Source of the DNA: Streptomyces sp. AJS327
GTDB taxonomy: Bacteria; Actinomycetota; Actinomycetes; Streptomycetales; Streptomycetaceae
NCBI RefSeq assembly: GCF_013450295.1
Contig: NZ_SKBR01000001.1
Location: 1,562,501 to 1,626,500 of the forward strand
Direction: 5' to 3'
DNA length: 64,000 nucleotides
The position numbers were made by a program, and so were the translations under genes. Shown piece by piece: positions 48,953 to 59,007 of the stretch. Within the stretch, counting starts at the first letter, position 1. Each line of letters begins with the position of its first letter. The notes under the pieces are model-generated. The model saw nothing but the letters and a program-made list of their open reading frames with translations, was not told where the DNA came from and ran no database searches.

Positions 48953-49924
48953 TCAGTCCAGGCGTGGACCGACCGGCGCCCGCCCCGCGCGCAGCGAGTG
49001 CTGCCGGGGGCCGGGGTGCCCGTTGTGCGCCCGGGAGCCGCTCGCGGAGCAGGCTCCCGCCGAGGTCAGCGGGTGGGAGACGGCGACACCGGGGTCGCCC
49101 GCCTCGCTGTGCGCCAGCCCCTCACCGGGACGCTCGCGGGCGGCGAGGACGGGCGGATGGTTGACGGGGACCCGGGCCCGGGAGCGCCCGACCGAGGCGC
49201 GCACCCGCTCCCGCAACGCGAAGATCGCGACCTCCGCCCGGGCGATCGCGGGCTCGCACCATGGCAGCCCCAGCAGGATGAGCAGTCCGGCGGCCCAGCC
49301 GAGGAGCACGTCGCTCACCCAGTGCGTACCGAGGTAGGCGGTCGTCGCCCCCACTCCCAGCGCGAACACCGCCGCGACGATGGAGAGCACCCGGCGGGCG
49401 ATCGGCGTGGTGGCCAGATAGGCGAGGATGCCCCAGGTCACCACGGCGTTGGCGGTGTGCCCGGACGGGAATATATCGCCGCCGGACCACAGCTCGGTCG
49501 AGCCGATGGTGGTCGCGTAGTGCGGCCCGAGCCGCCCCAGACCGATCTTGACCGCGCCGACCGAGACGTTGAGCAGGAGCAGCGCGCTGCCCAGGACCAG
49601 CAACGGCCGGAGGGTGCGCTGCCGCCAGGAGCGCCAGCCGAGCCAGGCGCACACCAGCACCGCCGTCGGGCCACGCTGCCCGAGGACCACGAAGTAGTCG
49701 AGGAAGGCGTGGAGTTCCGGCCACTGCTTGTACGGGCGGAAGAACATGACCTGCCAGTCGAGGTGGACCAGCCAGGTTGACACCAACACGGCCAGCACGA
49801 TGGCGAGGTACAGCCCCACCACCGCCCCGAAGAGCGCGCAGCGGACGCGGCTCATCCGGGGTGTTGGAGCAGTTGGCCTATGAGCCTCCTGCTCTAGTCT
49901 GGAGAAGATTCGGTCGGTACGCAC
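48953..49924 (-). CDS. PAP2 family membrane phosphatase
   Basis: A 323-residue membrane phosphatase of the PAP2 superfamily. Several hydrophobic helices (ALFGAVVGLYLAIVLAVLVS, PLLVLGSALLLLNVSVGAV and others) surround the active-site motifs: KIGLGRLGP, FPSGHTANAV and GTHWVSDVLLGW, which supply the phosphate-binding Lys/Arg and the catalytic His pair plus Asp. It dephosphorylates phosphatidate, undecaprenyl pyrophosphate or similar lipids. The C-terminal 75 residues are a soluble, disordered tail. GTG 49924 is chosen because of a -10 element placed for a leaderless mRNA; ATG at 49855 is the alternative. Confidence 0.9.
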   Translation of the reverse strand: MRTDRIFSRLEQEAHRPTAPTPRMSRVRCALFGAVVGLYLAIVLAVLVSTWLVHLDWQVMFFRPYKQWPELHAFLDYFVVLGQRGPTAVLVCAWLGWRSWRQRTLRPLLVLGSALLLLNVSVGAVKIGLGRLGPHYATTIGSTELWSGGDIFPSGHTANAVVTWGILAYLATTPIARRVLSIVAAVFALGVGATTAYLGTHWVSDVLLGWAAGLLILLGLPWCEPAIARAEVAIFALRERVRASVGRSRARVPVNHPPVLAARERPGEGLAHSEAGDPGVAVSHPLTSAGACSASGSRAHNGHPGPRQHSLRAGRAPVGPRLD

Positions 49925-49931
49925 TCAATCG

Positions 49932-49963
49932 AGATTACCGGCTGTGAAGTGCCGCTCTGTCAA
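49932..49963 (-). promoter_or_regulatory. Promoter placed for a leaderless PAP2 transcript
   Basis: On the minus strand TTGACA (49963-49958) and TAATCT (49937-49932) are separated by 20 bases, longer than the ideal 17-18. The -10 ends seven bases before the GTG start, so transcription would begin at or next to the start codon. No Shine-Dalgarno box is present. Confidence 0.5.
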
Positions 49964-50272
49964 CGCTCCGGTCTTCGTGATGGCGATGTGATCTGTCATG
50001 AGCGGGAAACAGAGCGGATTCGAGCCCTTGTGCTGACCCTCTTCCCCGTTTTCCGGGCCGGAGAATGCCGCTGCCGTGCGGCCAATACCACAATGCTTTG
50101 CGGGGAGCTTTCCCGGGTGTCACGGCGATTTCCGTTCCCGTTTTCCCGACGGCGATGTGTGACCGGTTGACGGGGCCAGGCGAGGGCGGGGCGCTTCAGC
50201 GCCGGGGCGGGCGCGTGGTCGCGGCGGGCCCCATACCGGCGGGGTGGCGGTGCCCCGTCCGGCGCCCGCCGG
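49964..50272. other. AT-richer intergenic region
   Basis: About 309 bases with noticeably lower GC than the surroundings. GGCGATGTG occurs twice (near 49983 and 50152). No gene is supported. Confidence 0.45.
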
Positions 50273-51445
50273 TCACGGCGGGCCGGAGCCGTGCAGCCAG
50301 GCCGCCCCGTAGATCGCGGAGGCCACGGCCAGGGCGCTCAGCACGACGGCCGCCGTGCGGGTGCGGAGCGCGGCCAGACCGGCGGCGGGCGGCAGGAGCA
50401 GGGGGAAGGCGGGGAGCAGCAGTCGGGGCTTCGAGCCGAAGTAGCCCTTCGCGCAGAGCGCCAGTGCCACCACGATCGTCGTGTACATGAGCAGCGGGGG
50501 CGGCTGCCGCTGCCGGAAGGCCAGGTAGAGCAGCCACAGGACGAGCGTCACGCCCGCGACGAGGCCGAGACCGGCGATCACCGAGTCGGTCAGGTGGCCC
50601 CATATGAACCGGCTGAACGCCCAGCCGCCGTCGAACCCGTTGCCCCAGCCGTCCTGTATGTCGAGATAGCCGGTGACCTCGCCGGTCCGCACTCCCACCC
50701 AGGCCACGTAGCCGAACCAGCCGAGGGGAGCCAGCAGCACCCCGGCCACCACGCGCGGCGGCGGCGCCACCCGTTCCCGTCGTAGCCAGAGCAGCGCGGC
50801 GATCACCACGGCGGCGACCACCGCCGCGCCCACCGGCCGGGTCAGGCCGCTCAGCGCCGCCAGGCAGCCCGCCGTCATCCAGCGCTCGGTGAGCACCGCG
50901 TACAGCGCCCAGGCGGCGAGCGCGGTGAACAGCGACTCGCTGTACGCCATCGACTGCACGACGCCGACCGGCAGCGCCGCCCACAGCACCGCGAGGCACA
51001 CCCCGGCCCGCGCCCCGTACAGCCGTTCACCGACCAGGTACAGCGCCCATGCCGCCGCCAGCGAGGAGACCCAGCTGACCAGGAGCCCGGCGTCCGCGAA
51101 GGACAGCGGGGAGACGGCCGAGAGCAGCCACTCCAGCCCGGGCAGCAGGGGGAAGAAGGCGAGGTCGGAGTGGACCGACCCGTCCGGCAGGCGGACGGTG
51201 TAGCCGTATCCGCCGTCCGCGACCCGCGCGTACCAGAGGGAGTCCCAGCGGGCGGAGAGCAGCTGGTGCGGGCTGCGCTCCGCGACCGCCGCCCAGATCG
51301 CCAGCGTCAGCAGCCCCAGCATCCGCACCGCGGTGTAGGCCAGCAGCGCGGGCGCCGCGGCGCGGAGCGCGGACCGGAAGGCCGTGCGGAGGCGGGGGGA
51401 GGCCGGGCCCGGCGGTGGGGCGGAAGCGGTGGCGAGGTCGGTCAC
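50273..51445 (-). CDS. PIG-V-like membrane mannosyltransferase
   Basis: A 390-residue multi-pass membrane protein with about nine hydrophobic helices. The extracytoplasmic motif ARWDSLWYARVADGGY, the DLAFFPLLPGLEWLL segment and AYSESLFTALAAWALYAVL match the PIG-V/GT76 mannosyltransferase group that uses polyprenyl-phosphate mannose. In actinobacteria such proteins mannosylate lipids or proteins outside the membrane. The acceptor is unknown. GTG 51445 follows a GATAAT hexamer by six bases, so this gene may also be leaderless. The 3' end meets the AT-richer gap before the PAP2 gene. Confidence 0.83.
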   Translation of the reverse strand: MTDLATASAPPPGPASPRLRTAFRSALRAAAPALLAYTAVRMLGLLTLAIWAAVAERSPHQLLSARWDSLWYARVADGGYGYTVRLPDGSVHSDLAFFPLLPGLEWLLSAVSPLSFADAGLLVSWVSSLAAAWALYLVGERLYGARAGVCLAVLWAALPVGVVQSMAYSESLFTALAAWALYAVLTERWMTAGCLAALSGLTRPVGAAVVAAVVIAALLWLRRERVAPPPRVVAGVLLAPLGWFGYVAWVGVRTGEVTGYLDIQDGWGNGFDGGWAFSRFIWGHLTDSVIAGLGLVAGVTLVLWLLYLAFRQRQPPPLLMYTTIVVALALCAKGYFGSKPRLLLPAFPLLLPPAAGLAALRTRTAAVVLSALAVASAIYGAAWLHGSGPP

Positions 51446-51910
51446 GGGGCGATTATCACCGCACCGGGGAGCGGGGTCCCCGCGCGGGTGCGGGCATGCA
51501 CCGTCTCGCCCGGTGTGCTCCCCGGCGGGAGTTTCGCTGTGTGTCTTCGCCGCCATCCCGTGTGTGGTGTTCCGCAGGGGTATCAGTCGGTTTCTCCGTC
51601 CCGTGCGGGTGTCAAGGGGGGTGTCAAGGGGGTGCCGACTCGCGTGCCGGCGCCCCCTCCCGGGGGTTCCCGGCGTCCTCCGGCGCCCGCCCGGACGGAC
51701 GGGTCTTCGGGCTCTCCAGGGGTCTTCGGGTTCTTCGGTGCCTTTGGGATCTTCGGGTTCCGTCGCCCCACAGGGTGACGGCCGACATCCGGAGCCCCTG
51801 ATCGCTGGCGTACGCTGACGCCACTCGTTTCCCGTACCGGACCGGCCGCGCCGCGCTGCCCCGGAACTCCCCACGGTTCGGAGAGGAGCGAGGTAAGAGG
51901 AGGTGCGTAC
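51446..51910. other. Intergenic region with short repeats
   Basis: A 465-base divergent gap before the MFS gene. GGGTGTCAAGGGGG occurs twice with a 12-bp period (51607-51632), and TCTTCGG occurs four times (51704, 51723, 51732, 51751). Both may be slippage products or regulator sites. No gene is supported. Confidence 0.55.
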
Positions 51911-53596
51911 ATGTCCGGCACGAGCGCGGCCGGAGCGCGGAAGGCAGCTGGTGTCCCACGGGCGGACCGCGGCCGGATCGCCATGAATCGCTGGGCCGTC
52001 CTCGTCGTGCTCTGTTCCAGCCTGCTGCTGGTGGCGATCGACGCCACCGTGCTGCACGTCGCGGTGCCCGCCGTCTCGGAGGACCTGCGGCCCGGATCGA
52101 TCCAGCTGCTGTGGATCGTGGACTCCTACCCGCTGGCCTGCGCCTCGCTGCTGATCCTCTTCGGCACCCTCGGTGACCGTGTGGGTCGCCGCCGGGTCCT
52201 CCTCTTCGGGTACGCGCTGTTCGCGATCGCCTCGGCGGTCGCGGCCTACGCTCCCTCCCCGGGGGTGCTGATCGCCGCCCGCGCGCTGCTCGGCGTCGGC
52301 GGCGCGATGATCATGCCCGCGACGCTCTCGATACTGCGCCAGGTCTTCACCGACCGCCGTGAGCGCGCGGTGGCCATCGGGGTGTGGAGCGCCGTCGCGG
52401 CCGTGGGCGCCGCTGTCGGGCCCCTGGTGGGCGGGGTGCTGCTGGAGCACTTCTGGTGGGGCTCGGTCTTCCTGGTCAACATCCCGCTGATGGCGGTGAG
52501 TCTGCCGCTGGCGCGCTGGCTGGTACCGGAGTCCGTCGGAGGGGCCGAGGGGCCGTGGGACGTGCTGGGCGCGCTGCTCGCGGCGGGTGGGCTCTGCGGG
52601 GTGATCCTCGGCGTCAAGCAGGCGGGCGACGGCGCGCTGTTCACTCCGGGCGCCGTGGTGCCGCTGGCGGTCGGCGCGGCGCTGCTCGTGCTGTTCGTCC
52701 GCAGGCAGCGCACCCGCTCCCACCCGCTGATCGACTTCTCGGCGCTGGCCCGGCCCGCCTTCGGCACGGCGGTCGGCTGCATCGTGCTCACGGTGCTCGC
52801 GCTGGTCGGGCTCGCGCTGATCGCCGCGCAGTACCTGCAACTCGTGCTGGGGCTCTCGCCGTTGGAGACGGGGCTGCGGCTGTTGCCGCTCTCGGTCGCG
52901 GCGATCGCCGCCGGGCTGGCCGGGCCGCGGCTGCTGCGGGCGCTGGGGCCGCGCGTGATGGTCTCGCTGGGCTTCGTGCTGACGGCCGTCGCGGTGCTCT
53001 GGCTCATGGGCGTGGGGGAGCAGGACCGCCCCGGGGTGCTCGTTCTGGGCTTCGTCCTGCTCGGCTTCGGACTGGAGACGACGCTCTTCGGCTGTTACGA
53101 GTCGATGCTGAACGAGGCCCCCGTGCGGCAGGCCGGAGGCGCCGCCGCGATCGGGGAGACCGCCTACCAGCTCGGCGCGGGCATCGGGATAGCGCTCCTG
53201 GGCAGCGTGATGAACGCGGCCTACGCCCCCGGCGTGCGGGAGGCGCGCGGAGTGCCCGGTGAGGCCCGGGCGGACGCCAGCCAGTCACTGGGCGCCGCGC
53301 ACGAGGTGTCCGCCCAGCTGGGCGGCTCGGCGGGGGAGGCCCTGCGCGAGGCGGCACGCCAGGCGTTCGTCCACGGCCTCCATATGACGTTGCTGGTCAG
53401 CGCGGCGCTGCTGCTGCTCGGCGCGCTGGCCGCGCTCCGGCTGCCGCGCGGCACCGGCGGCGGTGCGCAGGAGGAGTCCGCGCAGCTGGACGGCCCGCCC
53501 CGGCAGGGGGGCGGACCGGCGGACGAGCGAGGGGCGGCCGACACTCAGGGGCAGGGCCCGGGTCCCCTGCTACAGGGCCGGGTCACCCACTCCTAG
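51911..53596 (+). CDS. MFS drug exporter, 14-TM DHA2 (QacA/EmrB) type
   Basis: A 561-residue major-facilitator transporter with about 14 hydrophobic helices. The DHA2 hallmarks are LLLVAIDATVLHVAVPAVS in helix 1, the motif A GTLGDRVGRRRVLLFG between helices 2 and 3, and motif C-like AAVGAAVGPLVGGVLL in helix 5. It would export cationic or hydrophobic drugs using the proton gradient; substrate unknown. The C-terminal 60 residues are cytoplasmic and low complexity. A good GAGGAGG box lies eight bases before ATG 51911. No TetR or MarR gene is adjacent, so control is not apparent. Confidence 0.92.
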   Translation: MSGTSAAGARKAAGVPRADRGRIAMNRWAVLVVLCSSLLLVAIDATVLHVAVPAVSEDLRPGSIQLLWIVDSYPLACASLLILFGTLGDRVGRRRVLLFGYALFAIASAVAAYAPSPGVLIAARALLGVGGAMIMPATLSILRQVFTDRRERAVAIGVWSAVAAVGAAVGPLVGGVLLEHFWWGSVFLVNIPLMAVSLPLARWLVPESVGGAEGPWDVLGALLAAGGLCGVILGVKQAGDGALFTPGAVVPLAVGAALLVLFVRRQRTRSHPLIDFSALARPAFGTAVGCIVLTVLALVGLALIAAQYLQLVLGLSPLETGLRLLPLSVAAIAAGLAGPRLLRALGPRVMVSLGFVLTAVAVLWLMGVGEQDRPGVLVLGFVLLGFGLETTLFGCYESMLNEAPVRQAGGAAAIGETAYQLGAGIGIALLGSVMNAAYAPGVREARGVPGEARADASQSLGAAHEVSAQLGGSAGEALREAARQAFVHGLHMTLLVSAALLLLGALAALRLPRGTGGGAQEESAQLDGPPRQGGGPADERGAADTQGQGPGPLLQGRVTHS

Positions 53597-53641
53597 CGCC
53601 GGTCGCACGGGCCGTCGTCCCGCTCGCGCCGGGTTCACCGC

Positions 53642-53677
53642 CGTGCCAGCCCGCCAGCTCGCGGGCGGGCTGGCACG
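53642..53677. terminator. Bidirectional hairpin terminator
   Basis: A perfect 14-bp stem (53642-53655 with 53664-53677) and 8-base loop sits between the convergent MFS and sepF-like genes. Confidence 0.85.
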
Positions 53678-53836
53678 CGAGGAGCGCACGACCCCGGACG
53701 GGCACGCGACCCCGGAAGGGCCGCGAACCCGCGAGGGGTTCGCCTCGAGCCCGGCCGGCGGGCCCGGCCGCTCCCGCGTCGGGCGCCCCCCGGGGACGGG
53801 CTCGCCGCGCGGGACGGGACGGCCGCCGCGCCCGGT

Positions 53837-54283
53837 CTAGCTCTGGTTGAAGAAGCCACCCTCGGCGGCGCGGCGGTCCTCTCCCGCGACGATCTGGTAG
53901 GCGGGCGGCGTCAGCAGGAAGACCCGGGTGGCCACGCGGTCGATGGAGCCGCGCAGCCCGAAGGTCAGCCCGGCGGCGAAGTCCACGACGCGTTTGGCGT
54001 CCGCCGGGTCCATGGTGGTGAGGTTGACGATCACGGGGACGCCGTCCCGGAACAGCTCGCCGATGCCGCGCGCGTCGGCGAAGCCCTCGGGGGTGACCGT
54101 CGCGATCCGGGTGCCCTGGTCCTGCGCCGTCTCCGCGGTGACGCGCACCTTCGGATCCGTGACCCAGGAGTCGCGGGCGGCGTCACCGGGTTCCGGTCCC
54201 TCGGCGTAGTCGTCGTCGTAGTAGCGCATCTCGCTGTCGTCGACGAGGCCCAACCAGGCACTCGCCTTGCGCACCGATCCCAT
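53837..54283 (-). CDS. SepF-like cell division protein (SflA-type paralogue)
   Basis: A 148-residue SepF-family protein. The N-terminal [16 protein letters not shown] is the amphipathic membrane-anchor region, followed by an acidic Tyr/Asp-rich linker (YYDDDYAEG), and then the SepF core with [33 protein letters not shown] and [32 protein letters not shown]. SepF anchors FtsZ to the membrane. From memory, S. coelicolor has three SepF-like proteins, and the one in this chromosomal neighbourhood is SflA. The main sepF usually lies in the division cluster. The start chosen has AGGAGG five bases upstream; the frame extends ten codons further up. Confidence 0.9.
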   Translation of the reverse strand: MGSVRKASAWLGLVDDSEMRYYDDDYAEGPEPGDAARDSWVTDPKVRVTAETAQDQGTRIATVTPEGFADARGIGELFRDGVPVIVNLTTMDPADAKRVVDFAAGLTFGLRGSIDRVATRVFLLTPPAYQIVAGEDRRAAEGGFFNQS

Positions 54284-55422
54284 GGGCGCCTCCTCTCCTC
54301 GCGCGGATCCCACTCCGTCCGGCAGCGACGTGGCTGCGGGCCCGCGTCTCTATCGTCGTGCATGACGCGGACAATGCGCCAAGCGGATACGCACCGGATC
54401 TGTGATTCCCGACGGTACCTCCGCCCGAAATATGGCGTTCCCTCAGGGCCCGTTCCCTTCACGGGAGGTGACGGTCCGCCGGAAGCGGGGGCTCCGGCCG
54501 GACGGGTGGCGATGGGGACATCCGGGTGAGCGGGTCCGGTCTGTGGTCCCGGCCAACGTCCGGCTCCGCCCGCGCGGCACGGCGCGGTACCCCGACGGCG
54601 CGGACGCCGATCCGGTGGTCCGGGCGGCGGGGACCTCCCGGAAACCGTCCCTCGGCCCCGCGCCCGGCGGCGGCCTGACGGCCCGTGAGCGACGCGCTGA
54701 GCTGAACCGGACCGAGCTGAACCGACTCGACCGGAACCAGTCCGAACCATCGACCGGAACCGATCGATCCCCGGCCCGATCCGATCCACTGACCCGACCG
54801 GCCCGATCCACTGCCCCGACCCCTGACCTGATCCGGCCCGGGCCCGTCCCGCTCCCGGTTCGGGACCGGGACGGCTCCCGCGTTCCGGGTGGCCCGGGCG
54901 TGAAGGTCCGGAGGCCGGTGCCTCGATCGGGGTGGGGGTGTGGGCGTACGGACGGACCGGGCGGTGGGCCGGTAGGTGCCGACCGGTGGCGCGCCGGTCG
55001 CCGGATGACGGCGATGGACGGCGGTGGGGGGACGCGAGGGCGGCGTCCGGGACGAACAGGGCGTCCGTGGCGCGGGGTTCGGTTCGACGGGGCACCTCGG
55101 ATAACCGGTAGCGGAGAACCGGCCGTTGGGGATCAGTAATCAGACAGGTGTAGTCCTCACCCCGGGGGGCCGGGGGATCGCCCCCCGTGTTCGGCCTCTG
55201 GAGCGACGTGCACGACTATCGGTGCGTACGGTCCACGGCCCCGGAAAGTTCCCGCGTGGGGCACTGTCGTGATCTGAGCCTTGTGTGGGTCTCAACATCG
55301 TCGCAATACTCGGCGGACGGGTTGGCATGGACGCGACTTGCTCCGGCGAACGGTCCATGTCCCCATGTCCTCCGGGGTCGTTCCCCCACGGGCGGCCCCA
55401 GCCCCCCACTGGAGGTTCTGAG
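54284..55422. other. 1.1-kb gene-free region upstream of the secreted protease
   Basis: The longest gene-free stretch in the window. It holds a block of short degenerate direct repeats (separate entry) and, near the protease, an AT-richer leader (GTGTGGGTCTCAACATCG... ) that probably contains its promoter. A 245-codon frame at 54402 is composed mainly of Arg, Gly and Pro and is not accepted. Confidence 0.6.
54699..54821 (+). repeat. Block of short direct repeats
   Basis: GAGCTGAACCG occurs twice with a 15-bp period (54699 and 54714), and CCGATCCACTG-CCCGACC occurs twice with a 22-bp period (54781-54799, 54803-54821; 18 of 19 bases equal). GATCC and CCGGAACC recur between them. Confidence 0.75.
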
Positions 55423-56493
55423 TTGAGTCACAACCGACGTATATCCAAGCGCCGGATGCTTCTCGCGGGTGCGGGTGTCGCCGCGCTCGCCGCCGGGACG
55501 CTCACCGTCTCAAGCGCGAACGCCACGGACGAGAGCCCGTCGGTGAAGACCCTGTCGTCCACCTCGGCTTCCTCGCTCGCCGAGAAGCTGTCCGGTAAGG
55601 GCACCGCGGGCGCGTACTACGACGCGAAGGCCGAGAAGCTGGTCGTGAACGTCGTCAGCGACGCGGCCAAGGAGAAGGTCGAGTCCGCTGGCGCCGAGGC
55701 CAAGGAGGTCCGGCACTCCATGGCGGAGCTCACCTCCACCATGGACGCCTTCGGCGGCAAGGACCGTGTGGTCGGCACCTCGCGCGCCGTCGACGCGAAG
55801 ACCAACAAGGTCGTCATCACCGCGGACAAGACGGTCAAGGGCGCCAAGCTGGCGGAGCTGAAGAAGCAGGTCGCCGCGCAGGACGGCAAGGCCGAACTCC
55901 AGCGCACCAACGGCAAGTACACCACCAAGATCGCCGGTGGCGACGCCATCTGGGGTGACGGTGGCCGCTGTTCGCTCGGCTTCAACGTCACGGTCGGTGG
56001 CGAGGCCGGCTTCCTGACCGCCGGGCACTGCACCGACGCGATCAGCAGCTGGGCCGAGGAAGAGGGTGGCCCGGAGATCGCCGCCACCAAGGAAGGCAGC
56101 TTCCCGGGCGACGACTACGGCATCGCGATGTACACGGCCGACACCGAGCACCCGAGTGAGGTCAACCTCTACGACGGTGGCACCCAGGCCATCGCGGGCG
56201 CCGGTGAGGCCACCGAGGGTCAGCAGGTGACCCGCAGTGGCAGCACCACCCAGGTGCACGACGGTCAGGTGCTCGCGGTGGACGCCACCGTCGAGTACCC
56301 GGAGGGCACCGTCGAGGGTCTGATCCACACCGATGTCTGCGCTGAGCCCGGAGACAGCGGCGGCGCGCTCTTCGCCGAGGACCAGGCGCTGGGCATGACC
56401 TCCGGTGGCAGCGGCAGCTGCTCCGCTGGCGGGGAGACCTTCTTCCAGCCGGTCACCGAGGCGCTTGAGGCGTACGGGGCCGAGATCGGCTGA
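55423..56493 (+). CDS. Secreted S1 serine protease (streptogrisin-like)
   Basis: A 356-residue pre-pro-protease. Residues 1-34 are a signal peptide with twin basic start and cleavage near SSANA-TDE. Residues about 35-165 are the alpha-lytic-type prodomain, Lys-rich. The mature domain starts near IAGGDAIWGDGGRCSLG (170). Catalytic triad: His202 (TAGHCT), Asp231 (DDYGI), Ser312 (PGDSGGALF). Disulfide cysteines pair around the His and Ser regions. TTG is the start, with GGAGG seven bases upstream; no ATG or GTG fits as well. Streptogrisins degrade extracellular protein during growth or differentiation. The mature part is acidic. Confidence 0.93.
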   Translation: MSHNRRISKRRMLLAGAGVAALAAGTLTVSSANATDESPSVKTLSSTSASSLAEKLSGKGTAGAYYDAKAEKLVVNVVSDAAKEKVESAGAEAKEVRHSMAELTSTMDAFGGKDRVVGTSRAVDAKTNKVVITADKTVKGAKLAELKKQVAAQDGKAELQRTNGKYTTKIAGGDAIWGDGGRCSLGFNVTVGGEAGFLTAGHCTDAISSWAEEEGGPEIAATKEGSFPGDDYGIAMYTADTEHPSEVNLYDGGTQAIAGAGEATEGQQVTRSGSTTQVHDGQVLAVDATVEYPEGTVEGLIHTDVCAEPGDSGGALFAEDQALGMTSGGSGSCSAGGETFFQPVTEALEAYGAEIG

Positions 56494-56538
56494 CCCATAG
56501 CCGACCTCGCCGGTCACCGGCCGGCGACCTCGCACACA

Positions 56539-56569
56539 GCGAACCCCCGGACACTGTCCGGGGGTTCGC
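56539..56569. terminator. Perfect hairpin terminator
   Basis: GCGAACCCCCGGACA and TGTCCGGGGGTTCGC form a perfect 15-bp stem around a single central base, extended by CACAC/GTGTG flanks. It lies between the protease and the convergent asd gene. Confidence 0.9.
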
Positions 56570-56623
56570 GCGGTGTGTGGGGCGTGTGGGGGACGCGCGA
56601 CCGGCTCCGGGCGCGCGTTCCGG

Positions 56624-58163
<1,540 letters not shown>

Positions 58164-58727
58164 CTAGCCGTCGAGGGAGCGGACGATCCGCGCAGGGTTG
58201 CCGACGGCCAGAACCCCGGCCGGAAGGTCCCTGGTGACCACGGCGCCCGCGCCGACCACGGTGTTCTCGCCGATCGTCACCCCGGGGCAGACGATCACCC
58301 CGCCGCCGAGCCAGACGTTGTCGCCGATGGTCACCGGCTCGGCCTTCTCCCAGCCCGCCCGCCGCCGCTCGGTGTCCAGCTCGTGGGTCGCGGTCAGCAG
58401 CTGGACGTTCGGGCCGATCTGCACGTGGGCGCCGATGGTGATGGGGGCCGGGTCGAGGAAGACCGCGCCGAAGTTCACGAAGCTGCCGGCGCCGACGCTG
58501 ATGTGGTAGCCGAAGTCACAGTGGAACGGCGCCCGGATCCGCACGTCCTCCCCGACCGAGCCGAGCAGCCGTTTCAGCAGTGGCGTGCGCTGCTCCTCCG
58601 GGACCGGCGGACTGGTCGTGTTGTAGGCGGCGCACAGTTCCAGCCGGCGCGCGGTGTCCGCCTCCAGCTCGGGGTCGTCGGGGAGGTACCAGTCTCCGGC
58701 CAGCATGCGGTCCTTCTGCTCGCCCAT
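58164..58727 (-). CDS. Sugar O-acetyltransferase (Maa/LacA/NodL family)
   Basis: A 187-residue hexapeptide-repeat acetyltransferase. An N-terminal Mac domain (MLAGDWYLPDDPELEADTARRLE) is followed by the left-handed beta helix (ITIGAHVQIGPNVQLLTATHELD, with the catalytic His in ATHELD, and DNVWLGGGVIVCPGVTIGENTVVGAGAVVT). It would acetylate a sugar hydroxyl with acetyl-CoA, e.g. maltose or glucose; the true acceptor is unknown. ATG 58727 has GAGAGG five bases upstream. It is divergent from dnaE2 across the SOS box. Confidence 0.92.
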   Translation of the reverse strand: MGEQKDRMLAGDWYLPDDPELEADTARRLELCAAYNTTSPPVPEEQRTPLLKRLLGSVGEDVRIRAPFHCDFGYHISVGAGSFVNFGAVFLDPAPITIGAHVQIGPNVQLLTATHELDTERRRAGWEKAEPVTIGDNVWLGGGVIVCPGVTIGENTVVGAGAVVTRDLPAGVLAVGNPARIVRSLDG

Positions 58728-58904
58728 GTATCCCTCTCGTCCGCGGTCGCCCCGTGGGTCGCCCGGCCGGTCGTCCCCGCCGGCGGTGCCCGGGGTCTCG
58801 GTGGTGGAGTACGCACGCTTCCGGAGCCGGTGCGCGTCCGTCAACTTTCTTTTTTCGGCCACGGCTGGCCCGGGTGATCAGCGGTGACCTGCCAGGAAAG
58901 GGTG

Positions 58905-58920
58905 TCGAACGAAAGTTCGA
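58905..58920. promoter_or_regulatory. Perfect LexA/SOS box upstream of dnaE2
   Basis: TCGAAC-GAAA-GTTCGA is a perfect 16-bp palindrome (6-bp arms, 4-base spacer) and matches the actinobacterial SOS box TCGAAC-N4-GTTCGA exactly. It lies 87 bases before the dnaE2 start, so LexA should repress dnaE2-imuB until DNA damage. Confidence 0.93.
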
Positions 58921-59007
58921 TGGCTGGTTTATGGTGGTGCCCGGTGGAGTGCGAGGGGGCGCGTGGGCAGTGGCTGTGCAGCAGCGGGAAGTGGGAGGTG
59001 ACGCCGG

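Noticed and set aside
54402..55139. A 245-codon frame in the protease upstream gap
   Set aside because: Composition is Arg/Gly/Pro without conserved segments, and the DNA contains short repeats; no good ribosome binding site.
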